DNA of 64,000 nucleotides from positions 496,001-560,000 of the forward strand of contig NZ_FOVG01000001.1 in assembly GCF_900115075.1 (NCBI RefSeq), in the 5' to 3' direction. Every line of letters starts with the position of its first letter. Positions within the stretch are counted from its first letter, which is position 1. The position numbers were made by a program, and so were the translations under genes. The notes under the pieces are model-generated. The model did no database searches. It had not been told where the DNA came from and saw only the letters and a list, made by a program, of their open reading frames with translations. Below are positions 27,377 through 36,087 of this stretch, one piece after another. This DNA comes from Candidatus Pantoea varia. Lineage in GTDB: Bacteria; Pseudomonadota; Gammaproteobacteria; Enterobacterales; Enterobacteriaceae.

Positions 27377-28717
27377 ATGAAAAACAGAAAAGCACACGCC
27401 TTTTCCGCTGCCAGTGTGGCAACCGGCACCCTGATTGTGGCCATGTTTTCCTCACAGGCCCTGGCCGCTGATGCCCTGAGTCCGGACTCCGAATGGATGT
27501 TTGGTGACTGGGGCGGCTACCGAACGCAGTTACAGGACGACGGCATTAAGTTTGACGTTAACTACACCATGGAGAGTGCCGCAAATTTAGGCGGCGGCGC
27601 TAATACCAATACCACCATGCGCTACAGCGATCAGTGGGCGTTTGGCACCAATTTCGATTTGCAAAAGCTGCTTGACTGGCAGGATGCCGAGTTCCAGATG
27701 ACCGTGACCAGTCGTAACGGACAGAACCTTTCTGATCAGGTCGCCGATCAACGCACCGGGATGCTCTCTTCGGTGCAGGAAGTTTACGGACGCGGCCAGA
27801 CCTGGCGTCTGACGCAGTTCTGGTTACGCAAAGGGTTGTTCAACGATGTGGTCGATCTGAAAGCCGGACGCGTGACGGTGGGTGAAGATTTCGATAACTT
27901 CGACGGCAATCTGTTCCAGAACCTGGCGCTGGGCAGCGGCCAGGCGGGCAACTGGCGCGGCGACCGCTGGTTCAACTGGCCGGTGTCGCAGTGGGGCGGT
28001 CGGGTTAAGTTTACGATCACCCCGGACGTCTTCTTCCAGGTCGGTTTCTATAATCAGAACAGCGCTAACTACGATCGCGGTGATGGTTTCCGTCTGGATA
28101 CCAGTCATTCCGAGGGGAATCTGGTGCCGGTCGAACTGGGCTGGAAACCCACCTTCGGGCCGGAGAAATTACCGGGTAATTACCGCATCGGTTATTACTA
28201 TTCGTCGGTGGATGGCGATGTCTATGGCAGCTGGCGCAACGGCGGCTATCAGGATCAGGCGCATTCCTATGGCGGCTATCTGCTGTTACAGCAACAGCTG
28301 ACCGCGCAGGATGGTGATGTGAATCGCGGTCTGGGCGTGCGTGTTCAGGCGGTGATGAACGATCACAAGACCTCGAAAACCGACAACTACCAGTCTATCG
28401 CCTTTACCTGGACTGGACCGTTTGATGCCCGTCCTCAGGATGAGATCGGCGTGGGCGCATCGCGTATTCATGTGAACAGTGACTACACCCGCTCACTGCG
28501 TCAGCAGAATCAGGCTAATGGTGAGAGCCGCTTTGACAGCCCGACCTATCTGCCGATTCAGGAAGGTTCAGAGTACAACTATGAGGTTTACTACAACGCC
28601 AAAGTGACGAACTGGATGTCACTGCGACCTAACCTGCAATATGTGGTGGCACCAGGCGCGGTGAGTGAAGTGAAAGATGCGTTTATCGGCGGTATCAGCG
28701 CCAATATTGCCTTCTGA
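27377..28717 (+). CDS. oprB: OprB-family carbohydrate-selective porin
   Basis: A 446-residue outer-membrane beta-barrel. A Sec signal peptide of about 30 residues ends at ALA-AD. The mature protein opens with the OprB-type W-FGDWGGYR motif (MFGDWGGYRTQLQDDGI), then amphipathic strands rich in aromatic residues, and ends in a C-terminal Phe (NIAF) as expected for BAM-dependent insertion. OprB porins admit glucose and other sugars. No sugar kinase or dehydrogenase lies beside it, so it is probably monocistronic. A possible CRP site lies upstream. Confidence 0.9.
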   Translation: MKNRKAHAFSAASVATGTLIVAMFSSQALAADALSPDSEWMFGDWGGYRTQLQDDGIKFDVNYTMESAANLGGGANTNTTMRYSDQWAFGTNFDLQKLLDWQDAEFQMTVTSRNGQNLSDQVADQRTGMLSSVQEVYGRGQTWRLTQFWLRKGLFNDVVDLKAGRVTVGEDFDNFDGNLFQNLALGSGQAGNWRGDRWFNWPVSQWGGRVKFTITPDVFFQVGFYNQNSANYDRGDGFRLDTSHSEGNLVPVELGWKPTFGPEKLPGNYRIGYYYSSVDGDVYGSWRNGGYQDQAHSYGGYLLLQQQLTAQDGDVNRGLGVRVQAVMNDHKTSKTDNYQSIAFTWTGPFDARPQDEIGVGASRIHVNSDYTRSLRQQNQANGESRFDSPTYLPIQEGSEYNYEVYYNAKVTNWMSLRPNLQYVVAPGAVSEVKDAFIGGISANIAF

Positions 28718-28773
28718 TGGCGGTTTAAAAAGGCATTCTTAAAACCGTCAGGGCGAGATCGTGCACAGGCTCA

Positions 28774-28875
28774 GGGAGCATGCGCCTTTCGCAAAGACGC
28801 AAAAGACGCCATCCCTGGCATGCTCAGCGCGGGCCATCCCTGGCCCGCTATGCTTTGCTACAGGCGTATGCTCCC
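28774..28875. repeat. Palindromic intergenic repeat
   Basis: An inverted repeat of 13 bases with one mismatch (GGGAGCATGCGCC at 28774-28786, complement at 28863-28875) bounds a 102-base unit. Inside, GCCATCCCTGGC occurs twice as a direct repeat about 28 bases apart, each copy itself a near-palindrome. It lies between convergent oprB and yegD. It looks like a dispersed extragenic repeat; copy number cannot be judged from one window. Confidence 0.6.
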
Positions 28876-28942
28876 ATCGCTTTAAGATTCTGAGCTGTCT
28901 GTCCGAAAAAGCGCCGAACCATTTTTACATCTCTGTGCCACG

Positions 28943-30295
28943 TTAACGGAACATCACTTCCGCCCAGCGGGCCAGCCCTGCGGTGACGGAGGCGAAATCA
29001 TCGCCGCCGGCAATCGGCGTATCAGGCAGGGTCTGCTGCAGGGCCGCACGCAGCAACGGAGAACGCGCACTGCCGCCGGTCAGGTAGATGACATCAGGTT
29101 TGATCTGGCTGGTGGCCAATGCCAGTTGCACCTGCTCCAGAATTTTCTCCAGCGGCTGACTGATGGCATCCTGCAATTGATCCACGCCAATCTCTGTCTC
29201 TAAGGCCGCGGCAATAAAGTCGAGGGAGGCGGTATGCGCCGGGCTGGCTGACAGCGCAATCTTGCTCTCTTCTGCGGCACGCACCAGGCGATAACTCAGC
29301 TTCTGCTGCCACACTTTCAGCAGGCGAGCAACCACATCACCCTGTTCAGCATCCCGGACTAAATCACGCAGCCACTTGCCACAGGCCGGGCTGTAGAAGT
29401 CGCTTTGTGCCGGAACATCATTTATAGCGATAGCGTTCCACCACGGCAGGGCAGGCAGGGCGGTGCCTTTCAGGGTGTTACCGCCCAGACCGAGTAACGG
29501 CATCAGGGTTTTAAACGTCAGCATGATATCCAGGTCATTACCGCCCACGCGGCAACCGCTGTGGCCTAGCAGGCTCTCACGGCGGTCCGCCTTATCACGC
29601 CACTTTGGTCCCATCAGCAACATCGAGCAGTCGGTGGTACCCCCGCCGATGTCCACCACCAGCACCGTCGTTTCCTGCTTCAGCGTCGCTTCGAAATCAA
29701 GTCCGGCGGCTACCGGCTCAAACTGAAACTCCACATCACGGAAACCGGCACGATGGGCGGCGCGCAGCAGAATGCCTTCAGCCTGCTGGTTAGACTCTTC
29801 ACTGCCTAAACCCTGGAAGTTAACCGGACGGCCGATCACGGCCTGATCGATAGTGTGATCAAGCTGGCTTTCGCCCTGCTTGCGGATGTGCAGCATCATG
29901 GCGCAGACCAGATCTTCAAACAGAGCAATCTGTTGTGGCTTCAGGCCCGTGGCACCCAGGAACGATTTGGGGGATTTAACGAACCAGACATCTTCGGGAT
30001 CGACCATATAGTGCTGCAGCGCAGTAAGGCCAAACTGCACGCTATCAGGCTGGACGTTGATATCTTCTTCGCGGTTGTAACGCAGCGCACGCTGTAGCAG
30101 CGCCGTGGTTTCGCTGTCCGGTGTTGCCACCTGATGATGACGATAAAGCCATTCGCTGATCGACTCGCGGGTCGGCGCACAGATCATCGACGGCAGCAGG
30201 CGCTGATCATTTTCCAGCGTTAACAGACGTGGCGTGCCATTTTCGCTGACTGCAATAGAACAGTTAGCCGTGCCGTAATCGAATCCTATGAACAT
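28943..30295 (-). CDS. yegD: Hsp70-family chaperone-like protein YegD
   Basis: A 450-residue actin/Hsp70-fold ATPase with the same length as E. coli YegD. Phosphate-binding motifs are MFIGFDYGTANCS at the N-terminus, VLVVDIGGGTTDCS near residue 210, and YLTGGSARSPLL near 410. The canonical substrate-binding domain of DnaK is missing, so it is a stand-alone nucleotide-binding domain. Its cellular role is poorly defined. The frame opens at 30307, but the ATG at 30295 has GGGGG seven bases upstream and reproduces the family start. It is followed on the same strand by no gene for over 1 kb. Confidence 0.94.
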   Translation of the reverse strand: MFIGFDYGTANCSIAVSENGTPRLLTLENDQRLLPSMICAPTRESISEWLYRHHQVATPDSETTALLQRALRYNREEDINVQPDSVQFGLTALQHYMVDPEDVWFVKSPKSFLGATGLKPQQIALFEDLVCAMMLHIRKQGESQLDHTIDQAVIGRPVNFQGLGSEESNQQAEGILLRAAHRAGFRDVEFQFEPVAAGLDFEATLKQETTVLVVDIGGGTTDCSMLLMGPKWRDKADRRESLLGHSGCRVGGNDLDIMLTFKTLMPLLGLGGNTLKGTALPALPWWNAIAINDVPAQSDFYSPACGKWLRDLVRDAEQGDVVARLLKVWQQKLSYRLVRAAEESKIALSASPAHTASLDFIAAALETEIGVDQLQDAISQPLEKILEQVQLALATSQIKPDVIYLTGGSARSPLLRAALQQTLPDTPIAGGDDFASVTAGLARWAEVMFR

Positions 30296-30370
30296 TTTCG
30301 CCCCCATGCCGGAAAAAAGGGGGCGACTTTAGCGCAGCTTCAGCAGTGTAGCAAGCGGGCAGCGAGGGAA

Positions 30371-33300
30371 TTAACGGATGGCGAAGATGCGATCTTCAGC
30401 CAGTGAGCGCAACGGCTGACGTTCGGCCACGGCACTGCCCCAGACGCCATCGACATCAAGGGCAGCCAGCGTATTCAGCAAAGCGGGCACCGAAACCGGA
30501 CCGGCGAGCACCGAAATATTGCGCTGGGTTGCCTGGCCCTGAATGATGGTCAGCAGCATCTCATCCATCAGATTATTGTGAACGTTGGCGACCAGCTCCG
30601 GTGCCAGCACCAGATAATCGACCACCTCGTCACTCAGCAGATTAAAGGCCTCCAGGTTACGGCCAAAATTCTGCAATACGATGCGGCAGCCACACTGACG
30701 CAGTTGCAGCAGCGCGGCATGGAACTGATCACCCTTGCTCAGCACACTGGCGGCAGGGAAAGCGAAACCACAGTGGCTTTCGGAAAGACCGGCGGCGACA
30801 AAACGCTGACAGAGCTGCTGCACAAAGGCGGCATCAGCGAGTCGCTGAGCATTGAGCGGCAGAATCACCGGAATGCCTTTTTGATTTAGCTTTTCCACGT
30901 CGTGGCGGAAAAAAGCCTCAAGAATATTGTTATCCAGACGGCGTCGCAGCGTCTCATCGGGCAGGTTATTGCGCAGCAGCGTCTCATCCACCAGCAACCC
31001 GTCTGCGGTTAACAGCTGCACATCAAGCAGCCAGATAAAAGCTGACTTCGACGTTTTGGGCGGCGCAACGGCCCAGGCGGGCAGTTCGATCTGCAACGCA
31101 TCAATCATCGCGGCATCCATATCCTGATGATTGCCTGGCAGCGGTAAGCGATGCTGTTCGTAAACCATCAGCCGCCCGCGTCCGCTGCGTTTGGCGTTAT
31201 AACAGGCGATATCCGCCTGTGAAAGCACGTCGCTGCTCTGACAGTTTTCTGGTGAAATCTGCGTCACACCTGCGCTGGCGCCCACATGATAGAGGCGACC
31301 CAGCCACTGAAAGCGGTAATCGTTTACTGCGGCGACAATGCGCTGCACCACGTCATGCGCCTGATCGACATCGCAATCGGGCATCAGCAGCGCAAACTCA
31401 TCGCCGCCCAGTCGGGCCAGGAAATCGCTGCTGCGCAGATGATGCTGCATCAGATCGGAGAGTTCACGCAGTAGCGCATCGCCCGCGGCATGACCCGCGC
31501 TGTCGTTGACCGCTTTAAACTTGTCGAGGTCGATAAACACCAGCACATGCTGATGCTGATGTTCAGCCGCATCAAACAGCAGACGCTTAAGCTGAAGCTC
31601 AAAGCTGGCGCGGTTAGGCAGACGCGTCAGGGTGTCATGCAGCGCGCTGTAGCTCAGGCGCTTCATCAGTTTGCGTGACTCACTCACATCCTGAATAACC
31701 ATGACTGCACCCTGTTCCAGACCGGCTTCTGAACGCAGTGGCGTGATGCTGTAGTGAATGTCGATATGACCGCCATCCGGCGTATGAAGCACCAGATCAT
31801 CCGCCAGGCTGGGGGTGATTTTTTCCGGCGGCAGCTGGCATAACAGCAGGTTCTCTACCTCGGGTCCGTTACGTCCCTGAGTAATGTGCAGCAGCTCACT
31901 CAGCGGCTGACCGGCGGCCTGCTCCTGTGACAGGCCACTCATCTTCTCCGCTACCGGGTTCATAAAGGCCACGCGCATCTCTTTGTCGGTGCTGATCACC
32001 GCTTCGCCAATCGAATCCAAAGTGATCGCCATGCGCTCTTTCTCCTGAAACAGCGCTTCATTCAGATTGCGGAGCGGCGTGATGTCCTGGCAGATGCCCA
32101 GCATGCGCTCAATCCGACCTTCTTTACTCAGCAGCCGGTTAGCCTGAGTACGCACCCAGCGCTGTCCCTCGGCATTGACCACGCGATACTCCATGTGGAA
32201 AGCGCTGCGCAGCTCAATCGCCTGCTGCACGGTCAGCGCGGCATATTCGCGATCGGTGGGATGCAGCAGATGGATCCAGAGGTCATAGCTGGGCGACTCA
32301 TGAGGAGCAAGGCCAAACAGGGCGTACATGCGTTTGTCCCATAACATCTCGCCGGTCAGCAGATTCCATTCCCAGACACCGATGCCGCCCGCCTCGTTGG
32401 CCAGCGTAATACGCTCCATCAGCCGGCGATTCACCTGCTCGCTCTGCTTCAGTTCAGAGATATCGATAATCTGTGCAATAAAGTAAAGCGGCTCCTGACT
32501 GCCATCGCGGACCAGCGACACAGTCAGTCGTGCCCAGACAATCTCACCATCTTTACGAAAATAGCGCTTCTCAAAAGTGTAGGTATCTATCTCACCCTCC
32601 AGCAATCGATTCGCATGTTGCAGGTCAAGGCTGAGATCGTCGGGATGGGTAATCTGCTGAAAAGTCAGTCGCTTGAGCTCCTCGTCGGGGTAGCCCAGAA
32701 TCTCGCACAGCGAGCGATTGACCTGTAACCACTTGCCCTGAGGCGCGACCAGCGCCATCCCGATCGCCGAGTACTCCATGGCGTGACGGAAGCGGGTTTC
32801 GCTGTCGGTGATGTGGAGCTTTTCGCGCCGGAACGCATCCATCACCAGGGACATAATGTGACTGGGAATCAACACCAGCAGAAACGGCAGCCAGCTGGAG
32901 ACCGGACCCAGCGCGCCGTTGTTGTTAACCACGCTGACCAGGTCAAAGGCGAGTAGAACCGAGATAAAACTGGCGTTAATAAAGAACAGGACAAATGCCT
33001 GCAGTTTGGGCAGGCGGACCGCGCACCAGAAAAGGATCACCACAATAAAGGTAAACGGCCACGGCAAAAAGCGCAGCGCCAGATAACTGGCCCCGAGGGT
33101 GAGCAGCAGCGTCAGCAGGGATTCGGCCAGACGCAGATCGCTGAACTGCGAGCGACGAAGCGGCCAGGGCAGCAGCAGCAACATCGGGCCTAATACCAGC
33201 ATGCCGATGATTTCGGAGATCACCCAGGTATAAAAGAAGGGAAACGAGGCGTGGCCGCTGACCTGCAGCGTCCAGAGCGCCAGCAGGCCGCCGAGCAGTG

Positions 33301-33706
33301 GCGTCACAATGCCTACTGACAGCACCATCTTTGCCCAGTCATGTATCGAACTCAATGGCGCGCGCCGATCCAGCAGGGCGCGCAGTAGCATGCCGCCCAC
33401 ACCGGCCTGGATAAGATTGAGCAGGGCGAATTTAATGTTCGAGAGGGCAGGCCCGATGACGATGGCATTAGCCAGAGCGGTGCCCAGCACGCAGGCGGTC
33501 AGCAGCAGCGGTAATTGCCGTGACGGATAGCGAAAAACGACCACGGTCATTAAGGTGGTCGGGAACCAGAGCGGGGAGATTTTCCCGCTGACGACGATCA
33601 GTTCAAGGCAGAACAGGGTCAGGACAAACACGACGCAGCCAAGGATCAGCGCCGAGAGCCAGCGGTTTGGCGTGCTATTTTGCGGGGACAGGATCTCTAT
33701 CGTCAT
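30371..33706 (-). CDS. dgcE: Diguanylate cyclase DgcE (YegE)
   Basis: A 1111-residue membrane sensor that makes cyclic-di-GMP. Order: MASE1 membrane domain (about 15-295), three PAS domains (about 300-420, 430-550, 555-680), GGDEF domain (about 685-845) with an intact RLGGDEF at 766-771, and a C-terminal EAL-like domain (about 860-1111) without an EAL catalytic triad, so no phosphodiesterase activity is expected. In E. coli DgcE feeds curli and cellulose control. Here it lies next to the EPS region, so it may link c-di-GMP to the matrix; that is inference. The gene is transcribed toward yegD with a 75-base gap. Confidence 0.95.
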   Translation of the reverse strand: MTIEILSPQNSTPNRWLSALILGCVVFVLTLFCLELIVVSGKISPLWFPTTLMTVVVFRYPSRQLPLLLTACVLGTALANAIVIGPALSNIKFALLNLIQAGVGGMLLRALLDRRAPLSSIHDWAKMVLSVGIVTPLLGGLLALWTLQVSGHASFPFFYTWVISEIIGMLVLGPMLLLLPWPLRRSQFSDLRLAESLLTLLLTLGASYLALRFLPWPFTFIVVILFWCAVRLPKLQAFVLFFINASFISVLLAFDLVSVVNNNGALGPVSSWLPFLLVLIPSHIMSLVMDAFRREKLHITDSETRFRHAMEYSAIGMALVAPQGKWLQVNRSLCEILGYPDEELKRLTFQQITHPDDLSLDLQHANRLLEGEIDTYTFEKRYFRKDGEIVWARLTVSLVRDGSQEPLYFIAQIIDISELKQSEQVNRRLMERITLANEAGGIGVWEWNLLTGEMLWDKRMYALFGLAPHESPSYDLWIHLLHPTDREYAALTVQQAIELRSAFHMEYRVVNAEGQRWVRTQANRLLSKEGRIERMLGICQDITPLRNLNEALFQEKERMAITLDSIGEAVISTDKEMRVAFMNPVAEKMSGLSQEQAAGQPLSELLHITQGRNGPEVENLLLCQLPPEKITPSLADDLVLHTPDGGHIDIHYSITPLRSEAGLEQGAVMVIQDVSESRKLMKRLSYSALHDTLTRLPNRASFELQLKRLLFDAAEHQHQHVLVFIDLDKFKAVNDSAGHAAGDALLRELSDLMQHHLRSSDFLARLGGDEFALLMPDCDVDQAHDVVQRIVAAVNDYRFQWLGRLYHVGASAGVTQISPENCQSSDVLSQADIACYNAKRSGRGRLMVYEQHRLPLPGNHQDMDAAMIDALQIELPAWAVAPPKTSKSAFIWLLDVQLLTADGLLVDETLLRNNLPDETLRRRLDNNILEAFFRHDVEKLNQKGIPVILPLNAQRLADAAFVQQLCQRFVAAGLSESHCGFAFPAASVLSKGDQFHAALLQLRQCGCRIVLQNFGRNLEAFNLLSDEVVDYLVLAPELVANVHNNLMDEMLLTIIQGQATQRNISVLAGPVSVPALLNTLAALDVDGVWGSAVAERQPLRSLAEDRIFAIR

Positions 33707-33815
33707 GCGGACTTCCGGCAGGGTGCGACGCTCCGCAACGGCGAATCAGGCACCAGTCATTCTCTGATTGCATGCTAGCACATCCGGCAAAGAAAAAAGG
33801 GGGGATATCAATATT

Positions 33816-33841
33816 GCCCGTTATTCGGCGAATTGACGGGC
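33816..33841. other. Stem-loop between PAP2 gene and dgcE
   Basis: GCCCGT pairs with ACGGGC, with an inner ATTC/GAAT stem. A stretch of Ts on the minus strand starts about 20 bases further, so it is not a standard terminator. It lies in the gap from the PAP2 gene to dgcE. Confidence 0.35.
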
Positions 33842-33869
33842 AGGGTGAGATTGATTGCCAGTATGTTGA

Positions 33870-34484
33870 TTACTGGCGGAAAAGATCGGCGCGGGTATAG
33901 GGCTTCTCCATCCCGGCGAGGCTGGCAGAGAAACGTTCCAGGAACTGCTGCGTGGTGGCAACACGACCATGACTCATCAATACAAACGGCACTAACAGCG
34001 CCGCGCCGACCTGCGGCCAGCTGAAGCCCTTGAGCGAGGTGCGGCGCTGAGAGATCAGAAATGCGGTGCTCAGCGTGAAGCCCAGCAGCAGACCGGTAAC
34101 GACTTCACTTTTTGAGTGAGCGTGGATCACCAGGCGCGAGAAACCGACCATCAGCGGAATCAGATAGCCAATCCCAATCGCCGCAATACGCCATACGGCT
34201 TTCCAGCGCCCGGAAATCAGCCACAGCATCACCGGCCAAAGCGTGGCGGACATGGCGCTATGACCGCTGAAACCGGTAAAATTAAAGCGTGCACTGCCGA
34301 TGCCAAACCCCAGAAACAGAATTTTAGAGATGCTGACGGTCAGGCCAGCCAGGCCAAAGGCCAGAATCCAGTAAAAGACCGTATGACGGTTATCACTCTT
34401 CCACGGCAAAACCAGCGCAATAATCACGGCTGTCGGAATCAACAGCATGCTGTCGCCAAAATAGGTCAAAGTCTTCCAGTGCAT
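33870..34484 (-). CDS. PAP2-superfamily membrane phosphatase-like protein
   Basis: A 204-residue integral membrane protein with about six helices. The second phosphatase motif is present as FSGHSA and the third as SRLVIHAHSKSE, where the usual final Asp of SRx5Hx3D is Glu. The first motif (Kx6RP) is not evident in canonical form. Members act on phosphatidic acid or undecaprenyl pyrophosphate, and the position a few kilobases from two polysaccharide loci would suit lipid-carrier recycling. The altered motifs leave activity open. It is co-directional with dgcE, and divergent from udk across a 284-base gap. Confidence 0.8.
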   Translation of the reverse strand: MHWKTLTYFGDSMLLIPTAVIIALVLPWKSDNRHTVFYWILAFGLAGLTVSISKILFLGFGIGSARFNFTGFSGHSAMSATLWPVMLWLISGRWKAVWRIAAIGIGYLIPLMVGFSRLVIHAHSKSEVVTGLLLGFTLSTAFLISQRRTSLKGFSWPQVGAALLVPFVLMSHGRVATTQQFLERFSASLAGMEKPYTRADLFRQ

Positions 34485-34768
34485 ACCACTCCTGATGCAT
34501 CATTCGGTCGGAACGTTTGCGACACGCGTTGTCTGAACAGCGCGCCGCGCAGGCCATTTTTTTTATAGTATGGTGTGCCGCTAGTTTATCGGTGAAATGA
34601 GTGGCGTCCAAAGGAGAAAGTCTGAAAAGACACCCGCGCCATTTTTCTGGCATCAAAAGGCCGAAATCCCTATACTTAGCGCGAACACACCCTCTCCATT
34701 TCGGCCCGTCCGCTGCCCGCGTAAAGTGTGAACAGTGGCAGGCTCCAGTTATCAGGTCTTAAAAAAGT

Positions 34769-35410
34769 ATGACTGACAAGTCTCATCAGTGCGTGATTGT
34801 AGGCATTGCCGGCGCTTCCGCATCCGGTAAAAGTTTAATTGCCAGCACGCTCTATCGTGAAATCCGTGATCAGGTAGGTGACGAGCACATCGGGGTTATC
34901 CCGGAAGATGCTTATTACAAAGATCAAAGTCACCTCACCATGGAAGAGAGGGTTAAAACCAATTATGACCATCCAAGTGCGATGGATCATGATTTGCTGT
35001 TGCAGCACCTGCAGGCGGTGAAAGCCGGTCAGGATATTGAGCTGCCGGTCTACAGCTATGTGGAGCACACCCGCACCGAGCAAACGCACCACCTGAAGGC
35101 CAAAAAGGTCATTATTCTTGAAGGCATTCTACTGTTAACCGATGCCCGTCTGCGTCAGGAACTCAACTTCTCTATCTTCGTGGACACGCCGCTCGACATC
35201 TGTCTGATGCGACGTATGAAACGAGACGTTAATGAGCGTGGCCGCTCAATGGATTCGGTGATGAGTCAGTATCAGAAGACCGTGCGTCCGATGTTCCTGC
35301 AGTTTATTGAGCCATCCAAACAGTACGCCGATATCATTGTGCCGCGCGGCGGAAAAAACCGTATCGCCATCGATATCCTCAAGGCGAAAATCAACCAGTT
35401 TTTTGAATAA
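34769..35410 (+). CDS. udk: Uridine kinase
   Basis: A 213-residue cytoplasmic kinase phosphorylating uridine and cytidine with GTP or ATP in pyrimidine salvage. It carries the Walker A loop GASASGKS (residues 14-21), EDAYYKD and [12 protein letters not shown] for substrate binding, and the lid region [12 protein letters not shown]. Length equals E. coli Udk. It is the first gene of udk-dcd-asmA; a CACGTCC/GGACGTG hairpin lies between it and dcd. Confidence 0.97.
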   Translation: MTDKSHQCVIVGIAGASASGKSLIASTLYREIRDQVGDEHIGVIPEDAYYKDQSHLTMEERVKTNYDHPSAMDHDLLLQHLQAVKAGQDIELPVYSYVEHTRTEQTHHLKAKKVIILEGILLLTDARLRQELNFSIFVDTPLDICLMRRMKRDVNERGRSMDSVMSQYQKTVRPMFLQFIEPSKQYADIIVPRGGKNRIAIDILKAKINQFFE

Positions 35411-35493
35411 CGCACGTCCGTCCGGACGTGATGCAGACCGGCGGCCGTCACGCTGTCGCCGGTTCGCTACACTTATGTCATGGAGTTCCCGCA

Positions 35494-36075
35494 ATGAGAT
35501 TATGCGATCGCGATATTGAAGCCTGGCTGGACAATAGCAAACTGGCCATCGAGCCACGCCCGCCGGTCGAGCGCATTAATGGGGCCACCGTCGATGTGCG
35601 CCTGGGTAATCAGTTCCGCACCTTCAGCGGCCACACCGCGGCCTTTATCGATCTGAGTGGCCCGAAACAGGAAGTGAGCGCGGCACTGGATCGCGTCATG
35701 AGCGATGAGATCGTGCTGCCTGATGGCGAAGCCTTTTTCCTCCATCCGGGTGAACTGGCGCTGGCGGTAACGCTGGAGTCCGTGACGCTGCCTGACGACC
35801 TGGTAGGCTGGCTGGATGGACGTTCATCGCTGGCACGCCTGGGGCTGATGGTTCACGTGACGGCGCACCGCATTGATCCGGGCTGGCAGGGCCGAATCGT
35901 GCTGGAGTTCTACAATTCAGGTAAACTGCCGCTGGCTCTGCGTCCCGGCATGTTAATCGGTGCGCTGAGTTTTGAACCCCTTTCCGGCCCGGCTGCGCGC
36001 CCCTACAACCGGCGTGAAGATGCGAAATATCGCGGTCAGCAGGGCGCTGATGCCAGCCGTATTGATAAAGACTGA
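35494..36075 (+). CDS. dcd: dCTP deaminase
   Basis: A 193-residue enzyme converting dCTP to dUTP, the main source of dTTP precursors in enterobacteria. It begins [13 protein letters not shown]. The core carries [23 protein letters not shown], with the catalytic Glu following in VLEFYN, and the C-terminal nucleotide-closing segment has YNRREDAKY. The frame opens upstream at 35428; the ATG at 35494 has GGAG eight bases before it and gives the exact family length. It lies 12 bases ahead of asmA. Confidence 0.97.
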   Translation: MRLCDRDIEAWLDNSKLAIEPRPPVERINGATVDVRLGNQFRTFSGHTAAFIDLSGPKQEVSAALDRVMSDEIVLPDGEAFFLHPGELALAVTLESVTLPDDLVGWLDGRSSLARLGLMVHVTAHRIDPGWQGRIVLEFYNSGKLPLALRPGMLIGALSFEPLSGPAARPYNRREDAKYRGQQGADASRIDKD

Positions 36076-36087
36076 TCTGAGGATGTA

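Noticed and set aside
35413..35430. Hairpin between udk and dcd as a terminator
   Set aside because: The stem is good (CACGTCC/GGACGTG) but has no T run, and dcd follows closely on the same strand.
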